Assembly (NCBI RefSeq): GCF_008123515.1
Contig: NZ_VSSR01000047.1
Coordinates: forward strand, 1 to 64,000
Direction: 5' to 3'
Origin: Bradyrhizobium cytisi
GTDB lineage: Bacteria; Pseudomonadota; Alphaproteobacteria; Rhizobiales; Xanthobacteraceae
Length of the DNA stretch: 64,000 nucleotides
Shown: piece by piece, positions 1 to 8,222 of the stretch
How positions within the stretch are numbered: position 1 is the first letter of the stretch
Layout: each line of letters starts with the position of its first letter
The notes under the pieces: generated by a model
The model's database searches: none
The model's input: the letters and a program-made list of their open reading frames with translations, nothing else
Told to the model about the DNA's origin: nothing
Made by a program: the position numbers and the translations under genes

Positions 1-52
1 ACAGCTTCATCAAGCCGGCAACATCGCCGGCCGTGAGGCTATGCCTGGACAT
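1..52 (-). CDS. Partial CDS at left edge, possibly a GNAT-type acetyltransferase N-terminus
   Basis: An ATG on the minus strand at 52-50 follows an AAAGGCGAGAAG Shine-Dalgarno-like stretch. It opens a frame of 17 codons that runs off the window edge without a stop. The visible start (MSRHSLTAGDVAGLMKL) has the look of GNAT acetyltransferases, which often begin with a short strand followed by a 'L-T-x-x-D' turn. Only the first 17 residues are visible, so the family is a guess. That the gene exists is more likely than that it is a GNAT. Confidence 0.4.
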   Translation of the reverse strand, partial: MSRHSLTAGDVAGLMKL

Positions 53-255
53 CTTCTCGCCTTTGCCAGGCGAAAGCGAGGTTATCAGCCAATTCGAACG
101 ACTCAGTTCCAGCGACACAAAAATTGCGCCAAACTGCGTGCGGATAGCGGTCGGTCCGTCGGAAGGATGATCGAGCAACATCGTCGTCTCCAGGTTGGGT
201 GGTTTTGCAACCTCAGTCTGGCCTCAGACCTGGTCGCTATCCACTCCCCATGGAA

Positions 256-285
256 TCTTCGTCGCAAGGGCTCCTCGCAATGACG
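256..285. repeat. Solitary half of a dispersed palindromic repeat (CGTCATTGCGAGG family)
   Basis: These 30 bases are the inverse of the left arm of the complete element at 47579-47675 (the arm beginning CGTCATTGCGAGGAGCCC). No matching partner arm is found within the preceding 200 bases, so this looks like a decayed or solo half-element. The rest of 53-304 shows nothing else recognisable. Confidence 0.6.
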
Positions 286-304
286 GGGAGGCGCGCTCGC
301 CAAC

Positions 305-1633
305 CTATCGCTTCTTCTTTTCCTTCGGAGCGGGAGCTGACGCAGGCTTGTGCGGCGCTGCGGGGCGTTGCGCGGCGGGCAGGTGCTGCTGCAGGCCGGG
401 CTGGCGCGGTGCCGCGCCTTGTTGCGGCTGCATGCCGGGCTGCAATCCGGTGCGCGGCGTTTGCGGCTGTGGCGTCGTGCCCGGCCGGGGCGCGATCGCG
501 CCGGGCGCTCGCGGAGATTGTCCGCTGCGCTGTGGCTGCGTCTGCGGCGCGCCGCCGGGCTGCGTGCCTTGTCCGGGACGCGGCTGGGTCGCGCCGCCTT
601 GTCCCGGACGCTGCGGCTGTTGCGTGCCCGGACGGTTGTTCTGACCGGGCTGGCTGTTCGGTCGCTGCGGCTGCTGGTTCGGCGCCGTGTTCGGACGCAA
701 TTGCTGTTGCTGCGGCGGCTGCGCCGGTCGCGGAATGCGGCTGATCGCGGCCGGATTGGCGCGGCGGAAGTCGCGCTGCTCGGTGACGATCTGGCGGCCG
801 GTGGTCTGCGCCGCGTGCACCTGGCTAACGAAGCCGCGGTCGCGCGCGATCTGCTGCGGTGGGATCGTGATCGGCACCGCGGCAAAGCGCATGCCGCCCG
901 GGCCGGCCGCACCCGGCCGGATCGCAAAGCCGCTCGCGGCTTGCGTCAGCGCGCCGAGCCGCGTGCCGCTGGTGCGGTCGTTGACATCGATATGGCCGAC
1001 CCGGCCGTCGGCGTCGGGATAGAGTTTGATGTTGACGTTATTCGCAGTGTTCGCGGTCGCGTTCTCAGGCACGTCGACCACGCCGGTGGTGCCGCGAATG
1101 CCGAGCGTTGCAGTCGGCGTTGCGATCTTCATGTCGCCGGTCTTCGCCACCGCCGCCGCGACGAAGGCGACCGTGCCCTTGCCGATGTCGTAGATCGCCG
1201 AGTTCTGCTTGCCGCCGTCCTCATAGACGTAATTGTCGATGGTGATCTTTGAGCCGGCGGAGAGATTGAACGTGGTTGCGTCGTTGAAGGTGATGCCGAG
1301 CGAGGAGTTCGAGGACGTCTGCACGACGTCGTTGAGATAAATGTCGTCGCGCACCTTCAGCGGATAGGAGTTCTTGTCGCGGATCACGGTCGCGATCCCC
1401 GTCACCGTCGCGACGTTGCCGATCGGCTCCACAGTGGCGGGCTGCGCATCGCCGGCCGGCGCAGGCGAGGCCGATGGCGTGGGGGAGGGGGCAGGCGCCG
1501 GTTGTGCCTGCGGCTGCGCTTGTGCCTGGGCTTGCGCGAGCTCGATTGCGTCGGACGCGCACGCCCTGTCCACGCCGGCCAGCGGCAGCGCCAGCAGCGG
1601 CAAAGCAAATACGACGCGGCGCCAAGCCACCAT
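305..1633 (-). CDS. FecR domain-containing exported protein with Pro/Gln-rich tail
   Basis: About 442 residues. An N-terminal signal peptide with an Arg-Arg pair and an Ala/Leu core is followed by a short Ala/Gln/Pro-rich linker. A FecR-type domain then covers roughly residues 70-190, with the family's 'V-R-D-D-I-Y-L-N-D-V-V-Q-T' and 'G-I-R-G-T-T-G' strands. The C-terminal 140 residues are a low-complexity Pro/Gln/Arg/Gly-rich tail ending in a Lys-rich stretch (KEKKKR). FecR domains of this kind usually sit in periplasmic or surface proteins. No FecA or sigma factor is adjacent, so classic iron-citrate signalling is unlikely. A GTG three codons upstream (1642) is an alternative start; I chose the ATG. 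Substrate and partners are unknown. Confidence 0.75.
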   Translation of the reverse strand: MVAWRRVVFALPLLALPLAGVDRACASDAIELAQAQAQAQPQAQPAPAPSPTPSASPAPAGDAQPATVEPIGNVATVTGIATVIRDKNSYPLKVRDDIYLNDVVQTSSNSSLGITFNDATTFNLSAGSKITIDNYVYEDGGKQNSAIYDIGKGTVAFVAAAVAKTGDMKIATPTATLGIRGTTGVVDVPENATANTANNVNIKLYPDADGRVGHIDVNDRTSGTRLGALTQAASGFAIRPGAAGPGGMRFAAVPITIPPQQIARDRGFVSQVHAAQTTGRQIVTEQRDFRRANPAAISRIPRPAQPPQQQQLRPNTAPNQQPQRPNSQPGQNNRPGTQQPQRPGQGGATQPRPGQGTQPGGAPQTQPQRSGQSPRAPGAIAPRPGTTPQPQTPRTGLQPGMQPQQGAAPRQPGLQQHLPAAQRPAAPHKPASAPAPKEKKKR

Positions 1634-1740
1634 CAAAGTCACGAATGAGGTCCCGGTGAGAACAAGAGGCGAGATCGGTCGATATCAGCCGGAGCTGACT
1701 GAATGGCGGATGAACGTCTGTCGCACGGGACGGGCGAACG

Positions 1741-1775
1741 TACAAACGCCACGTCCCGGTGTCAGGGACGTGGCG
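1741..1775 (-). terminator. Hairpin downstream of the DUF2147 gene
   Basis: A perfect 11-bp stem (CGCCACGTCCC, 1747-1757, with its complement at 1765-1775) closes a 7-base loop. On the minus strand it is followed by a short T-rich run (TTTGTA). It lies 46 bases past the stop of the minus-strand DUF2147 gene, as expected for a Rho-independent terminator, although the T tract is weak. Confidence 0.55.
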
Positions 1776-1820
1776 CCATCTTGGGAACAAGAACGTTTGC
1801 CGGCGGCGAGGCCGTCGGCG

Positions 1821-2594
1821 TCAGCCCACCCGCTTCCAGGTCTGGCCGCCGCAGAACATGCCGCCGAAGGCGCAGCCCTGCACACGCATCGCGTTGGGAC
1901 CCTTCATCGCGATCGTCGAGTCGTAGTTGCGGCCGGAGTCGGGATCGTGGATGCGGCCGCTCCACTTGGCGCCGTCGGGCTTCATGTTGATCAGGATCCG
2001 CTCATTGCTCTTCTCGGCATAGCCGCAGAGGTTGGTGCCGCACTGCTCGACGCGGACGTTGCCCTTGTTCTCTTCGGTCGCCCACACGCCGAGCGGCGTG
2101 TTCGCGGCCTGCACGGGCGCGACGGGAGCCGGAGCAGGTGCCGGAGCCGGCGCATAAGCGGGAGCAGCGGCGACCGGAGCAGGAGCGGCACCCGGCGCAG
2201 GCTGCGTGGTCGTGTCGACAGATGGCGCGGTGGCAACGGTCGTGGCGGGGGCAGCGGCAGCGGGTGCGACTGGCGCGGTGGCCTGCATCGGCGCGGGCGC
2301 CACGGGCTGCTGCTGCACCGGAGCCGGCGCGGGCTGCGCGGTCGTCGTCGACGGCGTGGTATCGTCATCGTCCTTGGAGCCGCCAAGGCCGTTGAGGTTG
2401 ATGTCGTTCAGCTTGATCGGCTTGTTCGACAGGCCCGGCGCCACGATGGTGACGCAATCGAGCGAGGCGCAGTTGCGCGGCGTCTCGATGCGGATGCGCT
2501 GGCCTTCGATCTGGAACGAGAGCGAATTGCCGGCATGTGCGACGGCGGTTGATGCGAGGAAGACGGCGGTGGCGGCGATGGTGAGCTTGTTCAT
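1821..2594 (-). CDS. DUF2147 domain-containing periplasmic protein
   Basis: 257 residues. The ATG at 2594 is chosen because a GGAGG lies 5 bases upstream and the protein then opens with a clean signal peptide cleaved near 'AHA-G'. Residues about 23-70 carry a small conserved segment with a CxxLDC-like pair of cysteines. Residues about 80-165 are an Ala/Pro-rich linker. The C-terminal ~90 residues form a DUF2147-type domain: 'G-V-W-A-T-E', 'C-G-x-x-L-C-G-Y', 'G-R-I-H-D-P-D-S-G-R-x-Y', and a final W-K-R. DUF2147 proteins are small periplasmic beta-barrel-like proteins without a firm biochemical role. The gene is transcribed towards the FecR gene with a hairpin between, so it is probably a separate unit. 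Confidence 0.8.
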   Translation of the reverse strand: MNKLTIAATAVFLASTAVAHAGNSLSFQIEGQRIRIETPRNCASLDCVTIVAPGLSNKPIKLNDINLNGLGGSKDDDDTTPSTTTAQPAPAPVQQQPVAPAPMQATAPVAPAAAAPATTVATAPSVDTTTQPAPGAAPAPVAAAPAYAPAPAPAPAPVAPVQAANTPLGVWATEENKGNVRVEQCGTNLCGYAEKSNERILINMKPDGAKWSGRIHDPDSGRNYDSTIAMKGPNAMRVQGCAFGGMFCGGQTWKRVG

Positions 2595-2802
2595 GACAAC
2601 CTCCGAAATGGCGTGGTCCCGATATGGACTGAAGTCTGTCGTGGACCGGATGTGGTTCGACCCTATGCCCAATGCCTCCGCCCATCTGTGATGGACCTCA
2701 CAACGGCTGCCTGGGTGAGACTGTGCAACGCTGCTGATCTGCAGCGCGATTTCAAGATTGGTGGCATCACCGGATCGAACCGTTCGAATTTCTGAGCAAC
2801 GC

Positions 2803-2841
2803 AAAACGCCCGGCGGCCAGACAATCTGGCTTCAGCCGGGC
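2803..2841 (-). terminator. Rho-independent terminator of the 27-residue gene
   Basis: On the minus strand a GCCCGGC/GCCGGGC stem with an inner GCCAGA/TCTGGC pairing is followed directly by GTTTTGC. It starts 29 bases after the stop codon of the tiny gene at 2870-2953, which supports that gene being a real transcription unit. Confidence 0.75.
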
Positions 2842-2869
2842 AGGCCCGCGATGCGGTCGGTGGACGCTG

Positions 2870-2953
2870 CTAGATCATGCCGAGCACGATGGCGCCGACA
2901 AAGGCCATGGCAAGGTACGCGGTGACAACGCTCAGTCTCCCGACGAACGTCAT
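2870..2953 (-). CDS. Predicted 27-residue single-pass membrane protein
   Basis: The reading frame starts at an ATG (2953-2951) with an AGGAG located 8 bases upstream, and ends 29 bases before a good terminator. The peptide is a short polar start (MTFVGRLS) followed by one hydrophobic segment rich in Val, Ala and Leu that reaches the C-terminus (AIVLGMI). A longer frame in phase extends to 3058, but the ribosome binding site favours the short form. Small hydrophobic proteins of this size are often missed by annotation. No function can be assigned. It could be a regulator of a membrane complex or a toxin-like peptide; nothing nearby decides this. Confidence 0.55.
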   Translation of the reverse strand: MTFVGRLSVVTAYLAMAFVGAIVLGMI

Positions 2954-3153
2954 GACGTTGCTCCTGAGATCCCGCTTGGGATCGCTCCCTCTGCGCGCCG
3001 CCTTGCGCGCAATCATTATGGTTAACAAAAACTCACCGCTGAAAAAAGTCAGCCTCATTGTCGTTCGCCTGCGGCCGCGGACGCGTCATGGTAAAGGAAA
3101 GCTGAAATCGACACGTTGAAGAGTCTTTAAGTAAATTCACCGAACGTGCGCGC

Positions 3154-4353
3154 ATGACGCGCGGAGTTCGTTTGTATCTCGTCGGCTCCATCGTCCTTGT
3201 TTCGCTCGCGGGTTGCGGACGCGGCTTGTTCCAGGCCGAACGCGAACCGTGGCGGGCCGAGGCAGAAGCGGCGTGCCTGAAATCGGGCGCCGTGAAAGAG
3301 AGCGCCGACATCGTCCGGATCGAGCCGATCTCCGGCCCCGGCATGTGCGGCGCCGAGTTTCCGCTGAAGGTCGCCGCGATCGGCGAGGGGGCGAGCAGCT
3401 ACGGTTTCGCCGATGAGGAGCTGCGCCCGCCCGGCAGTATCGGCAATCAGCCGCGCTGGCCGGTGACGCAGCCGCAATCGAATTATCCGGCGGCTGGCTA
3501 TCCGCAGCGGTCGAACTATCCCGAGAGCGTGGCGCGCCAGCCGTCCGGCTATGGCGCCTCCTCCGGCCCGGTGTCGCTCAGCGCGCCCGGCGTGGCGCCG
3601 CAGGAAGACGAGATCGACCTGCCGCCCGAGGGCACCGACGCCGCGGGTGCCGCGCGCTACATGAATGCGCCGAGCTATCCGGCGCGGCAGCCCGGTCCGG
3701 CGCCTTATTCGCAGGCCCCCGCACAGCAGCCGCTGCCGCGTCTCGGTCCGGCGCAGGGCAATCCCGTCACCGCGGTCGGTCCGGTCGCGGTGAAGCCGCC
3801 GGCGACGCTGGCCTGTCCCATCGTCTCCGAGCTTGACCGCTGGTTTGCCGACAGCGTGCAGCCTTCGGCGATGCGCTGGTTCGGCGCCCGCGTGGTCGAG
3901 ATCAAGCAGATCTCCGCCTATTCCTGCCGCGGCATGAACGGCAACCCGAGCGCCCATATCTCGGAGCACGCCTTCGGAAACGCGCTCGACGTCGCCGCCT
4001 TCGTGCTCGCCGATGGCCGCCGCATCAGCGTGAAGGACGGCTGGCGCGGCATGCCGGAAGAGCAGGGATTCTTGCGCGACGTACAATCCGGCGCGTGCGC
4101 GCATTTCACCACCGTGCTCGCGCCGGGCTCGAACGTCTATCACTACGATCACATCCACGTCGACCTGATGCGCCGCGCCAGCCGCCGCCTGATCTGCCAG
4201 CCGGCCGCAGTCTCCGGCGAAGAGGTCGCGGCGCGGGCGCAGCGGCGCAATCCGTATGCGAGCAATCGCGATCCCTCCGTGACCGGCGCGCTCGGTGCGC
4301 GCAAGAGCAAGCACGAGAAGATCAACGAGGAAGACGAGTTCTCGGACGATTAG
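3154..4353 (+). CDS. Extensin-like C-terminal domain lipoprotein (VanY-fold putative peptidase)
   Basis: 399 residues. An N-terminal lipobox (V-S-L-A-G-C, Cys21) marks it as a lipoprotein. A Pro/Gln/Tyr-rich spacer covers about 100-215. The C-terminal ~140 residues are the bacterial 'extensin-like' domain (Extensin_2 family), opening at 'A-C-P-I-V'. The metal site of the related VanY/MepA fold can be read: His272 and Asp279 in SEHAFGNALD, and His333/His335 in YHYDHIHVD. Such proteins are thought to act on peptidoglycan in the periplasm, but a substrate has not been shown for this one. It stands alone, with the minus-strand LanC gene converging from the other side. Confidence 0.8.
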   Translation: MTRGVRLYLVGSIVLVSLAGCGRGLFQAEREPWRAEAEAACLKSGAVKESADIVRIEPISGPGMCGAEFPLKVAAIGEGASSYGFADEELRPPGSIGNQPRWPVTQPQSNYPAAGYPQRSNYPESVARQPSGYGASSGPVSLSAPGVAPQEDEIDLPPEGTDAAGAARYMNAPSYPARQPGPAPYSQAPAQQPLPRLGPAQGNPVTAVGPVAVKPPATLACPIVSELDRWFADSVQPSAMRWFGARVVEIKQISAYSCRGMNGNPSAHISEHAFGNALDVAAFVLADGRRISVKDGWRGMPEEQGFLRDVQSGACAHFTTVLAPGSNVYHYDHIHVDLMRRASRRLICQPAAVSGEEVAARAQRRNPYASNRDPSVTGALGARKSKHEKINEEDEFSDD

Positions 4354-4464
4354 ACGGACACATTCCCAGAATGCCCGCCGACATCGTCGGCTATCTCACG
4401 CATCCGCAGGTGCAATCGATCCCGCCGGGGCGTAGCCCTGCACCGCGAGCGACCACACTTCGGG

Positions 4465-5658
4465 TCAGAACACGTCGACTGTCGGGAAGCGCGGCTCCCC
4501 GGTGATACAATCCCAGAGGTAGATCGCCAGGCCGACGTCGCCGGTCCAAAGCGAATAGCGTCCGCGGTCAACGACCGTCTTGGCGCCGCGATACTGCACA
4601 ATGGCCGTCATGGCGAATTGGCGTGCACGGTCGAGCCAGACCGGATCGTTTGTGCGGCGGTAAAGCTTGAGGAATGCGTAGCCGTTCCCGCCGGCGCCGT
4701 GGCACAGGTTCGAGCCCTTGGTCAGCGGTCCGGCGGTCCAGGTCAACCGGCCGGCATCCAGCAGAAGTTCGTCAAAGTCCGGCGTCGCGAACGGCGCGTC
4801 GGCAAATGTCGTCACCATGCCGGGGGCGCCGTGGCAGTGCTGACACAAAGTCGGTGGCGTCTCGCGCTTGCTTCTCGCGCCCCAATTGGTTCCGAGCTCG
4901 GACGACCACGCATTCGCGGCCAAGGTCTGGGGCACAACATCGGCCAATTGCGCCTGCTGTGCCGGCGTCAACCAGTCCCATCCACGCAGCAACGGGATGA
5001 TGTTGCCGGCGAAGCCATGCACAGGCCCGAGCCAGCGGTCCTTGGCGCCGTACAGATCCTGGGTCCAGAGCCGGCCTTGCGGCGTTTCCTCCAGATCATC
5101 CAACAGCCGGGCCGCTTGCGTTTCGAACAGGCCACGCCATCGCGGCTCCCGTGTCATCTCGGCCATGTGGATCGCAGCCAGCATGGATCCGGGCATGCCC
5201 CACATCAGTTCACGGATCGGAAGTTCGGTATTGGCTTCGGCGCGCGCATGGACGAGATCGGCCAAGCCCGGCGTGGGATCAAGGCGCATGGCGAGAAGTG
5301 CGGCTCCCATGTCGCCAAATAGCAGCGAGCCGTGCTTGGCATAGCCGGCCGGCGAAACCCTCTCGAACCCTGCGGTTGTCCGTTCGAGGAGTTTTGGCAG
5401 GACCGCACGAAAGTCCTTTGCAGCAGGGCTGGCGCCGACACGATGCAAATAATCGAGCGCCCAGATGACGCCGGCCGCGCCAAAGTAGAAGCTGGGGTTG
5501 CCGTCTCCCACCCCGTCGTCGCCGGGGTGACCGGGCCAAAACGTCTCGGGATCGAAATCAGCGTTGGCATCGGCAACGATATCTGCAATCGCGGTGCGGA
5601 CGGCCAGCTCGCTCCAGGCATCTTGCACAAGTGCGCGGTGGCGACCGGCGGTGATCAT
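4465..5658 (-). CDS. LanC-like protein (lanthionine synthetase C family)
   Basis: 397 residues from the ATG at 5658, which overlaps the upstream gene's stop (ATGA). The seven-fold GxxG barrel pattern of LanC/LanCL proteins is visible: FGAAG, FGDMG, WGMPG, VHGFAG (His214), CHGAPG (Cys275-His276), CHGAGG (Cys319-His320) and WTGDVG. Cys275, Cys319 and His320 match the zinc ligands of NisC. LanC enzymes add cysteine thiols to dehydroamino acids. There is no LanB/LanM dehydratase, precursor peptide or exporter next to it, so a lanthipeptide pathway is unsupported here. A eukaryotic LanCL-like role in clearing dehydroalanine or glutathione adducts is an alternative. It forms a tight pair with the DUF6665-like gene. 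Confidence 0.85.
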   Translation of the reverse strand: MITAGRHRALVQDAWSELAVRTAIADIVADANADFDPETFWPGHPGDDGVGDGNPSFYFGAAGVIWALDYLHRVGASPAAKDFRAVLPKLLERTTAGFERVSPAGYAKHGSLLFGDMGAALLAMRLDPTPGLADLVHARAEANTELPIRELMWGMPGSMLAAIHMAEMTREPRWRGLFETQAARLLDDLEETPQGRLWTQDLYGAKDRWLGPVHGFAGNIIPLLRGWDWLTPAQQAQLADVVPQTLAANAWSSELGTNWGARSKRETPPTLCQHCHGAPGMVTTFADAPFATPDFDELLLDAGRLTWTAGPLTKGSNLCHGAGGNGYAFLKLYRRTNDPVWLDRARQFAMTAIVQYRGAKTVVDRGRYSLWTGDVGLAIYLWDCITGEPRFPTVDVF

Positions 5659-5999
5659 GACCTGAGTTTTCCGACATCCGTCGACGGCGCCAACCCCATG
5701 CATAGCTGCACCTCGGCCGGGACGTTGTAGGTCCGCATGATGTGGCGGCTGTCGCGCAGGCCGGTCGCTTCACGTTGCACCACGAACATCCAGAGCGCCT
5801 GGCCGGCGGCCATCACCAGCTTGCGCCGGGCCGGCTGCAGCGAGGCCGGTATCTCCGGGCGCGCGTGCGTGGCATCGAATGCGCGCAATTCCGCGAGGGC
5901 CTGTTCGAGCGTGCGGCCCATTCGTCCAAGCGCTGAGGCCTGTTCCTGGACGATCTCATAATGGAGAATATCGACCGGCGGGCGAAGATCACGGGACAT
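5655..5999 (-). CDS. DUF6665-like small protein, coupled to the LanC-like gene
   Basis: 114 residues from the ATG at 5999; a TTG three codons earlier (6008) is possible. The protein is soluble, mostly helical, with the pattern 'E-I-V-Q-E-Q-A-S-A-L-G-R-M-G-R-T-L-E' near the start and 'A-L-W-M-F-V-V-Q-R-E-A-T-G-L-R-D' followed by 'Y-N-V-P-A-E-V' near the end. I recall this as the uncharacterised DUF6665 family, but the assignment is from memory. Its stop overlaps the start of the LanC-like gene by four bases, so the two are translated together. A TTGCGC-N17-TTATAT promoter-like pair lies just upstream, within the 54-base gap after the TetR gene. Confidence 0.65.
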   Translation of the reverse strand: MSRDLRPPVDILHYEIVQEQASALGRMGRTLEQALAELRAFDATHARPEIPASLQPARRKLVMAAGQALWMFVVQREATGLRDSRHIMRTYNVPAEVQLCMGLAPSTDVGKLRS

Positions 6000-6053
6000 G
6001 GCGCTCAATATAATGTAGCGCGAACCGGATGCGCAACGCGTGGCCTGCCGCCG

Positions 6054-6689
6054 CTACTTCGCCTTGTACGCGGCCAGGAACATCCGCGTCGCGCTGTCGA
6101 TCACTTCCATCATGCGCTGTTCCGACGGCGGCGGCGCGGCCTGGAAGACGAAAGGCAGAAAGAGTGAGGCCTTGCACAGTTCCATGAACTGCGAGGCGGC
6201 AAGGTCGCAATCATCGATCGCGAGATCGCCGGGGGCGACATGGGCTTTGAGATATTCGGATAGCCGGTTGATGGTCTTGTCCAGCACGCAGAAATAATAG
6301 CGTCGGCCGACGTCGGGCATGCGTTCGGCAATCGCCATCACGGTGCGGATCGCCGATCCGCCGCCGGGCCGGCAGAGCAGATGAAGATAGGCCGCGCCGA
6401 AATCCCTCAGCGTGGTCTCGGCGTCGCGCGCGGGGTCGAAATTGAACACGACCTGGCCGTGCTGGAGCGCTTCCTCCTCGAGGATCGCTTCGAACAGCGC
6501 ACTCTTGTCGGCGAAGTAGACGTAGAGCGTGCCCTTGGAGACGCCGGCCGCGCGCGCGATCTCGCCCATGCTGGCCCCGTCGAAGCCCAGATCCATGAAC
6601 ACCTTGCGGGCGCCGGCAAGGATCTGGCGCCGCTTGGAGCTGTCCTCGTCCGGGAGGGCGTGCAATTGTTCGCGGTTTGCTGCAACCAT
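6054..6689 (-). CDS. TetR/AcrR family transcriptional regulator
   Basis: 211 residues. The N-terminal helix-turn-helix is clear at about 41-62 (MGEIARAAGVSKGTLYVYF), after the usual ILAGARKVFMDLGFDGAS lead-in. The C-terminal part is an AefR-like ligand-binding helical domain. The gene is divergent from an EmrAB-type pump, and a near-perfect 23-bp palindrome lies between them. The obvious inference is that it represses the pump, and perhaps itself, until an inducer binds. It may read on into the DUF6665/LanC pair, 54 bases downstream on the same strand. Confidence 0.9.
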   Translation of the reverse strand: MVAANREQLHALPDEDSSKRRQILAGARKVFMDLGFDGASMGEIARAAGVSKGTLYVYFADKSALFEAILEEEALQHGQVVFNFDPARDAETTLRDFGAAYLHLLCRPGGGSAIRTVMAIAERMPDVGRRYYFCVLDKTINRLSEYLKAHVAPGDLAIDDCDLAASQFMELCKASLFLPFVFQAAPPPSEQRMMEVIDSATRMFLAAYKAK

Positions 6690-6785
6690 TGGTTTAGCGT
6701 CTCGAAAGGTTTTGGGTCGGTGCTCGGTCCATGAAACCCAAATAGAGGATTCGGCCAGTAGGGTCAGCTCGGGAACATTAAGTAT

Positions 6786-6808
6786 ATTGACCGAACCGTT
6801 CGGTCAAT
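6786..6808. promoter_or_regulatory. TetR-type operator between regulator and efflux genes
   Basis: Two perfect 11-bp arms (ATTGACCGAAC and its inverse complement GTTCGGTCAAT) flank one central C. The left arm contains a TTGACC that can serve as a -35 box for the pump, with TATTCG 18 bases on. Binding would block RNA polymerase. The site lies 97 bases from the regulator's start and 77 from the pump's. Confidence 0.8.
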
Positions 6809-6884
6809 GATATTCGGGATGGGCGAGCGGGACAGCGGCCGTGCGACGGCCGCCCCGGTTCGCGATTCTGTTGGGGAGGCCTTT

Positions 6885-8192
6885 ATGGCCACATCGAGAG
6901 ACCAGGCTGCGCGCGTCCTTCGCCAGGAAGCGGTGGAGACGACGACGGCGGACGGTGAAGCTGCGACCGGGCCGTCCGCAGTGCTCGCCGAGCAGCTGCG
7001 CTCTCATGGGGCTGAAGAAACCAAGCGCCGCACCGGCGAGGCGCCGGAGAAGCCCGTGACCGACAAGCCGGCTCCGACCGCACCCGCCGCTGCCGCGCCG
7101 AAATCCGGCAAGCGCAAATTCGTCATGATGGGCATCGGCCTCGTGCTGGCGCTCGCGGCGGCAAGCTATGCCGGCTACTACACGCTGGTCGGCCGCTTCT
7201 TCGTTTCCACCGACGACGCTTATGTTCGCGCCAACAACACCATGCTGGGCGCGCGCGTGGCCGGCCATATCTCCTCGATCCTGGCCCGAGACAACACGCT
7301 GGTGCATGCCGGCGACACCGTGCTGCGCATCGACGACGGCGACTACAAGATCGCGGTCGACGCGGCTGCGACCCGGATCGCGACCCAGCAGGCCACCATC
7401 GACCGCATCGGCCGCCAGGTCGCGGCGCTCGACAGCCAGGTCGCGCAGGCCAAGGCGCAGCTCGTCTCTGCCGAGGCGGGCCTCAAGCGCGCCGATCTCG
7501 ACTATGAGCGCCAGCAGGCGCTGAGCAACAAGGGCTTTGCCTCGCGCGCGACCTTCGAAACCTCGGAGGCCGGTCGCGACCAGGGCGCCGCCGCGGTCAA
7601 GGCCGCTCAGGCCGCCTACGACGTTGCGGTGAGCAATGTCGATGTCGCCAAGGCGCAGCAGGCCGAAGCCCAGGCGCAGCTCGCCGAGCTCAAGACCACG
7701 CTCGCCAAGGCCGAGCGCGATCTCGCCTTCACCGCGGTGCGCGCGCCGGTGGACGGCATCTTCTCCAACCGCCTCGTCAGCGCCGGCGACTTCGTTGCCG
7801 TCGGCCAGCGCCTCGGCAATGTCGTGCCGCTCGACGACGTCTATATCGACGCTAATTTCAAGGAAACGCAGCTCAAGCGCATCCGTCCCGGACAGCCGGT
7901 GACGATCAAGGTCGATGCCTACGGCATGCGCAAGTTCTCCGGCGTCGTCGACAGCATCGCGGCGGGCTCCGGCTCGGTGTTCACGCTGCTGCCGCCTGAC
8001 AACGCCACAGGCAACTTCACCAAGATCGTGCAGCGCGTGCCGGTCCGCATCCGCGTGCCGAAGGCGGTTGCCAAGCAGAACCTGCTCCGCGCCGGCATGT
8101 CGGTCTACGCGACGGTCGACACCAACAAGGGTGCCGCCGACGCCGACAGCGAGATCGATCTCGACGATCCAACCATGGTCCATCCGCAGTAA
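6885..8192 (+). CDS. HlyD/EmrA-type periplasmic adaptor of a multidrug pump
   Basis: 435 residues from the ATG at 6885, chosen because GGGGAGG sits 5 bases upstream; an in-frame ATG at 6807 falls inside the operator and is unlikely. It has an Ala/Glu-rich cytoplasmic N-terminus of about 85 residues and one membrane segment (about 87-110). Next come a biotinyl-lipoyl-like strand with 'T-D-D-A-Y-V-R-A', a long coiled-coil hairpin (about 160-290, many Ala/Gln/Lys/Glu), and the closing 'A-P-V-D-G' and 'D-A-N-F-K-E' strands. This is the EmrA membrane-fusion arrangement: it links the inner-membrane transporter encoded 30 bases downstream to an outer-membrane channel, which is not in this window. 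Confidence 0.9.
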   Translation: MATSRDQAARVLRQEAVETTTADGEAATGPSAVLAEQLRSHGAEETKRRTGEAPEKPVTDKPAPTAPAAAAPKSGKRKFVMMGIGLVLALAAASYAGYYTLVGRFFVSTDDAYVRANNTMLGARVAGHISSILARDNTLVHAGDTVLRIDDGDYKIAVDAAATRIATQQATIDRIGRQVAALDSQVAQAKAQLVSAEAGLKRADLDYERQQALSNKGFASRATFETSEAGRDQGAAAVKAAQAAYDVAVSNVDVAKAQQAEAQAQLAELKTTLAKAERDLAFTAVRAPVDGIFSNRLVSAGDFVAVGQRLGNVVPLDDVYIDANFKETQLKRIRPGQPVTIKVDAYGMRKFSGVVDSIAAGSGSVFTLLPPDNATGNFTKIVQRVPVRIRVPKAVAKQNLLRAGMSVYATVDTNKGAADADSEIDLDDPTMVHPQ

Positions 8193-8222
8193 GCGCGCGA
8201 CCCGGCGCTGCGAGGTCAGACC

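Noticed and set aside
41..283. An 80-codon plus-strand frame at the left edge
   Set aside because: It runs through the solo palindromic half-element and has no ribosome site or domain.
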